This document shows, in pieces, positions 61,676-64,000 of a stretch of DNA of 64,000 bases (its first letter is position 1; each line of letters opens with the position of its first letter). Below the pieces are notes generated by a model. The model saw only the letters and a program-made list of their open reading frames with translations. It was not told the origin of the DNA and did no database searches. The stretch is from an uncultured Prevotella sp. Lineage in GTDB: Bacteria > Bacteroidota > Bacteroidia > Bacteroidales > Bacteroidaceae. Made by a program: the position numbers and the translations under genes. The stretch is taken from the NCBI GenBank assembly GCA_900553465.1, contig USDT01000002.1:1-64000 (forward strand). The letters are read 5' to 3'.

Positions 61676-62155
61676 GATGAAAACAAAATATGGGGGACTT
61701 TCAGATTATAACCAGATTTTGATTTTTCCGTCTGAGTTTTCGGTTCTACCCCAAAAATCCAGCGCGAATTTGCGGGCAGACTCTCCCTCGGGCGCAAATT
61801 CGCGAATTATGAGAGGTTGTCCTAAAATATTGTATGCCAGGCACTTGCGTGTGACAATATTTCTTCCGGCTTGCAATAAGCACCGTTTCAGCACGTGATA
61901 TTGCCCATATCATGGGCTGAAACGCACCATATCATGCCCTGAAATGGGCGGAATCAGACCCTCAAACGGGCATTATCAGAACGGGAAACGAATTATTCCG
62001 GAGCACGCTCCGGGGTATATGAAAAGACAGTACATCCCGAAACGGCCTTTGTAATGCCATATCTGACATTCTCACGCATCTGTTTTTCGATTTTATTTTG
62101 TCAAAAAAAAGTCAAGAAAAACTGTAAGTCCTTCCTCCGGGTTTTCTTTAAAAAC
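61676..62155 (+). repeat. Dispersed intergenic repeat, copy C
   Basis: About 480 bases aligning to copies A and B. Stem 1 is a perfect 12-bp pair, CGCGAATTTGCG (61763-61774) with CGCAAATTCGCG (61793-61804). Compared with copy B the fifth pair is A-T instead of T-A, a compensatory change. Stem 2 (CGTTTCAG/CTGAAACG enclosing GCCCAT/ATGGGC) is perfect here; stem 4 has decayed. It lies between the GH127-type and GH78-like genes, after a terminator, in the same orientation as the genes. Confidence 0.9.
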
Positions 62156-62823
62156 ATTGATATCAGGTGTGAGTAAAGGCTCCGGAAGGACGCGCCCGTC
62201 TTGCGGTTATGATTTATCCTTTATGCCGACGTGGATTTATTATTCAGCCGCACAAAGTTTATCGAATAATCTGACATTTATTTTTCCATGGTGCAAAGAC
62301 ATTTCTCATTCTTTTCCCTCACTATTTATCGGGTGAGTCATCGCGTTGTTTTTTGTCCTGTCATGAGTCCATGGCAGCGCAAAATGCTATACCTTCGGCC
62401 GTTTCTTTTCTTTTAATATTCAGCAATATCAATATGCAGGCTGCGCTTTTTGATATTTTTCACTATACATTCTGACACCCTCGTACCAAAAACACGTCCG
62501 CATACGTCGTCCGTACAAAATATTTCCTTAACTTTGTCTTTGGCGCATGTGCCGTCTTCAGCTGCTGTTCCGCATGGTTCTTTCCTGTGGACGAAAAGTC
62601 AGTTCACGGCACAGAAGTCCGTCCGAATAAAGCTAATGACTAAAACATGAGAATGTCCGATCTTTTTATCTTTCCGACCGCATTGTGTGTCAAGCTGCAA
62701 AGCCGCGTCTCCGACCGGTGAATTGTGCGGATGTTCAACACAGACTGTTTGAACTGACTGATAAAATACGGTTTGTCTGCTGCATGGGGCGTACGATAGA
62801 ATTTTATAAAATCAAAACAAAAT
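62156..62823 (+). other. Leader region of the GH78-like gene
   Basis: No gene is supported in these 668 bases. A -7 box candidate TAACTTTG is at 62529-62536, followed by T then C, without a clear -33 element. If used, it gives a leader of about 280 nt. The stretch between 62640 and 62800 has no hairpin I can defend. Confidence 0.45.
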
Positions 62824-64000
62824 ATGATGAACTACAGACAGATGCTTTATTGTGCAGCACTCGCAATGCTTACGGCTTGCGGCACTGCTGACAAGAAAAA
62901 CGTGGGAACACTTATCGATGGTTTCGATGGCGAAGCGTGGAAAAATTCTGAATGGATTTCAGTAGTCAATGCACCTGTTGTGACGGGCACCGTGAACGAT
63001 GGTGCACGTGCGGCTGACGGTGCCAACTGGTTCGTATCGACGCTGACCAACGAAAACAAGGTGGAACGCGTGGAGTGGATGACCGCAGGACTTGGAGTCT
63101 ACGATTTGTATGTCAACGGAAAACTCATCGGTAAAGAGGTGCTCAAACCCGGTTTTACCCATCCGTTCAAAACCAAACGCTCCTTCACTTATGATGTCAC
63201 CGACGCGTTCGATACTCGCTCCGGAGCTGTCAACCAGCTGGCTGCGCAGGTTACGCCCGGATGGTGGGGCGACAAGATTGTCACACCCGGCGGAAGCCAG
63301 GGCATGTATGGCACGAAGTGTGCCTTCCGCGGTGTGTTGCGCGTGACTTATAAGGACGGAACAACACGTCTTTACGGAACAAACACCGATACATGGAAAG
63401 CCGGTATAGCCGGTCCGGTGAAGCATGCGGCCATCTTCGACGGTGAGATATACGATGCACGCGAAGCACAAGGCTTCCTCACACCCGCATTGCTCTCAAA
63501 GCCTGAAGTGAACCGCGAGTTCCAGGGACAGATACGTCCTAACAACGGAGCGGAGATATACATGCGTCCGGACATAGCGCTTGCACCTGTAGAAGCCTAC
63601 ATATGGCAGGAGGTGACAGGACAGAGCGAAGAGGCTTACGGCAAGGTTGTAATAAAGAAGAAGTTCAAGGACGGAGAGGCGATACAGGTAAATCCCGGTG
63701 AAAATCTGGTTGTCGACTTCGGTCAGAATGCCGCTGCGGTGCCTGAGTTCCTCTTCCAGGCAAAGGAAGGCACAAAGCTTCATTGCGTGACAGCAGAGTT
63801 GCTCAACGACGGAAACGGAGCGAAGAGCAGGGGTATGGACGGTCCGGAAGGCAGTGTTCACCGTCTCAATCTGCGCATACCCGACACAGGCATGATGCTC
63901 GATTATACTTTTGCGTCAGGCGACAAACCGGTTTCTTATCGTCCGCAGAACACTTTCTTCGGCTATCGTTTCATCTCCATCACCGTAACAGAGCCGGTTA
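62824..64000 (+). CDS. GH78-like alpha-L-rhamnosidase, N-terminal part (runs off window)
   Basis: The first 392 codons of a lipoprotein enzyme (lipobox AMLTACGTAD) open to the window end with no stop. Residues about 80-150 form the N-terminal beta-sandwich of bacterial rhamnosidases (LGVYDLYVNGKLIGKEVLKP, GFTHPFKTKRSFTYDVTDAF, VTPGWWGD), and the next domain begins with ENLVVDFGQNAAAVPEFLFQ, corresponding to the VVDFGQNxxG block before the catalytic toroid. The catalytic domain is outside the window. By family it removes alpha-L-rhamnose. It is downstream of the GH127-type gene but separated by a terminator and repeat C. Confidence 0.85.
   Translation, partial: MMNYRQMLYCAALAMLTACGTADKKNVGTLIDGFDGEAWKNSEWISVVNAPVVTGTVNDGARAADGANWFVSTLTNENKVERVEWMTAGLGVYDLYVNGKLIGKEVLKPGFTHPFKTKRSFTYDVTDAFDTRSGAVNQLAAQVTPGWWGDKIVTPGGSQGMYGTKCAFRGVLRVTYKDGTTRLYGTNTDTWKAGIAGPVKHAAIFDGEIYDAREAQGFLTPALLSKPEVNREFQGQIRPNNGAEIYMRPDIALAPVEAYIWQEVTGQSEEAYGKVVIKKKFKDGEAIQVNPGENLVVDFGQNAAAVPEFLFQAKEGTKLHCVTAELLNDGNGAKSRGMDGPEGSVHRLNLRIPDTGMMLDYTFASGDKPVSYRPQNTFFGYRFISITVTEPV

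Overview
The window looks like chromosome from a Bacteroidales bacterium, most likely Prevotellaceae (Prevotella/Segatella-like). The signs are a SusC/SusD polysaccharide locus, GldH and a PorT-like protein, an ExbB-ExbD-ExbD-TonB cluster, a degenerate IS982-family element, near absence of Shine-Dalgarno sequences, and repeated use of the Bacteroidetes promoter (TTTG, 19-20 nt, TAnnTTTG). No rRNA, CRISPR array, phage or plasmid module was seen.

Layout. 1-410: edge of a dispersed repeat (copy D) and the rplS terminator. 411-7074: ribosomal protein L19, a secreted beta-propeller protein, a 5'-nucleotidase split into two genes in reversed order, a PorT-like barrel, a 55-residue 2[4Fe-4S] ferredoxin and a transglutaminase-like protein. 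7289-12751 (minus): exbB-exbD-exbD-tonB, then a PstS-like lipoprotein and a TPR protein in one run. 12965-18163 (minus): aminotransferase, small membrane protein, ribBA, LptF/G-family permease, START-like protein. 18319-18392: tRNA with CAT anticodon. 18393-20752: repeat copy A and IS982 remnants. 20753-28539: a lipoprotein, then a five-gene tripartite efflux operon with a divergent AraC regulator. 29146-35730: IMP cyclohydrolase followed by the elongasome genes mreB, mreC, mreD, mrdA, rodA. 35716-39554 (minus): metF, holB, ricT, gldH. 39651-42956: esterase, repeat copy B, membrane acyltransferase. 43216-45155: two tandem paralogous exported proteins of unknown family. 45372-59269: a polysaccharide-utilisation locus with GH76, GH125, a DUF4965-type protein, an IPT/NHL lipoprotein, SusC, SusD and a third surface lipoprotein. 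59496-64000: a GH127-type enzyme, repeat copy C and the start of a GH78-like rhamnosidase that runs off the window.

How the genes work together. ExbB/D/TonB would energise SusC-type transporters. GH76 (endo) and GH125 (exo) together point to an alpha-1,6-mannan backbone as substrate of the main locus, with SusD, the IPT protein and the third lipoprotein as likely glycan binders. MreBCD, PBP2 and RodA form the lateral wall synthesis machine.

The most unusual structure is a roughly 460-480 bp intergenic repeat present in four copies (1-72, 18593-19070, 41062-41520, 61676-62155). It carries up to four stem-loops, and the first stem shows a compensatory base-pair change between copies. It looks like a structured RNA or palindromic DNA family rather than coding sequence. 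Other points worth checking are a DNA polymerase III delta' lacking the usual zinc-binding loop, a stand-alone IMP cyclohydrolase domain, a large folded spacer between mreB and mreC, and the unknown paralogue pair. All family names come from reading the translations; no database search was run.
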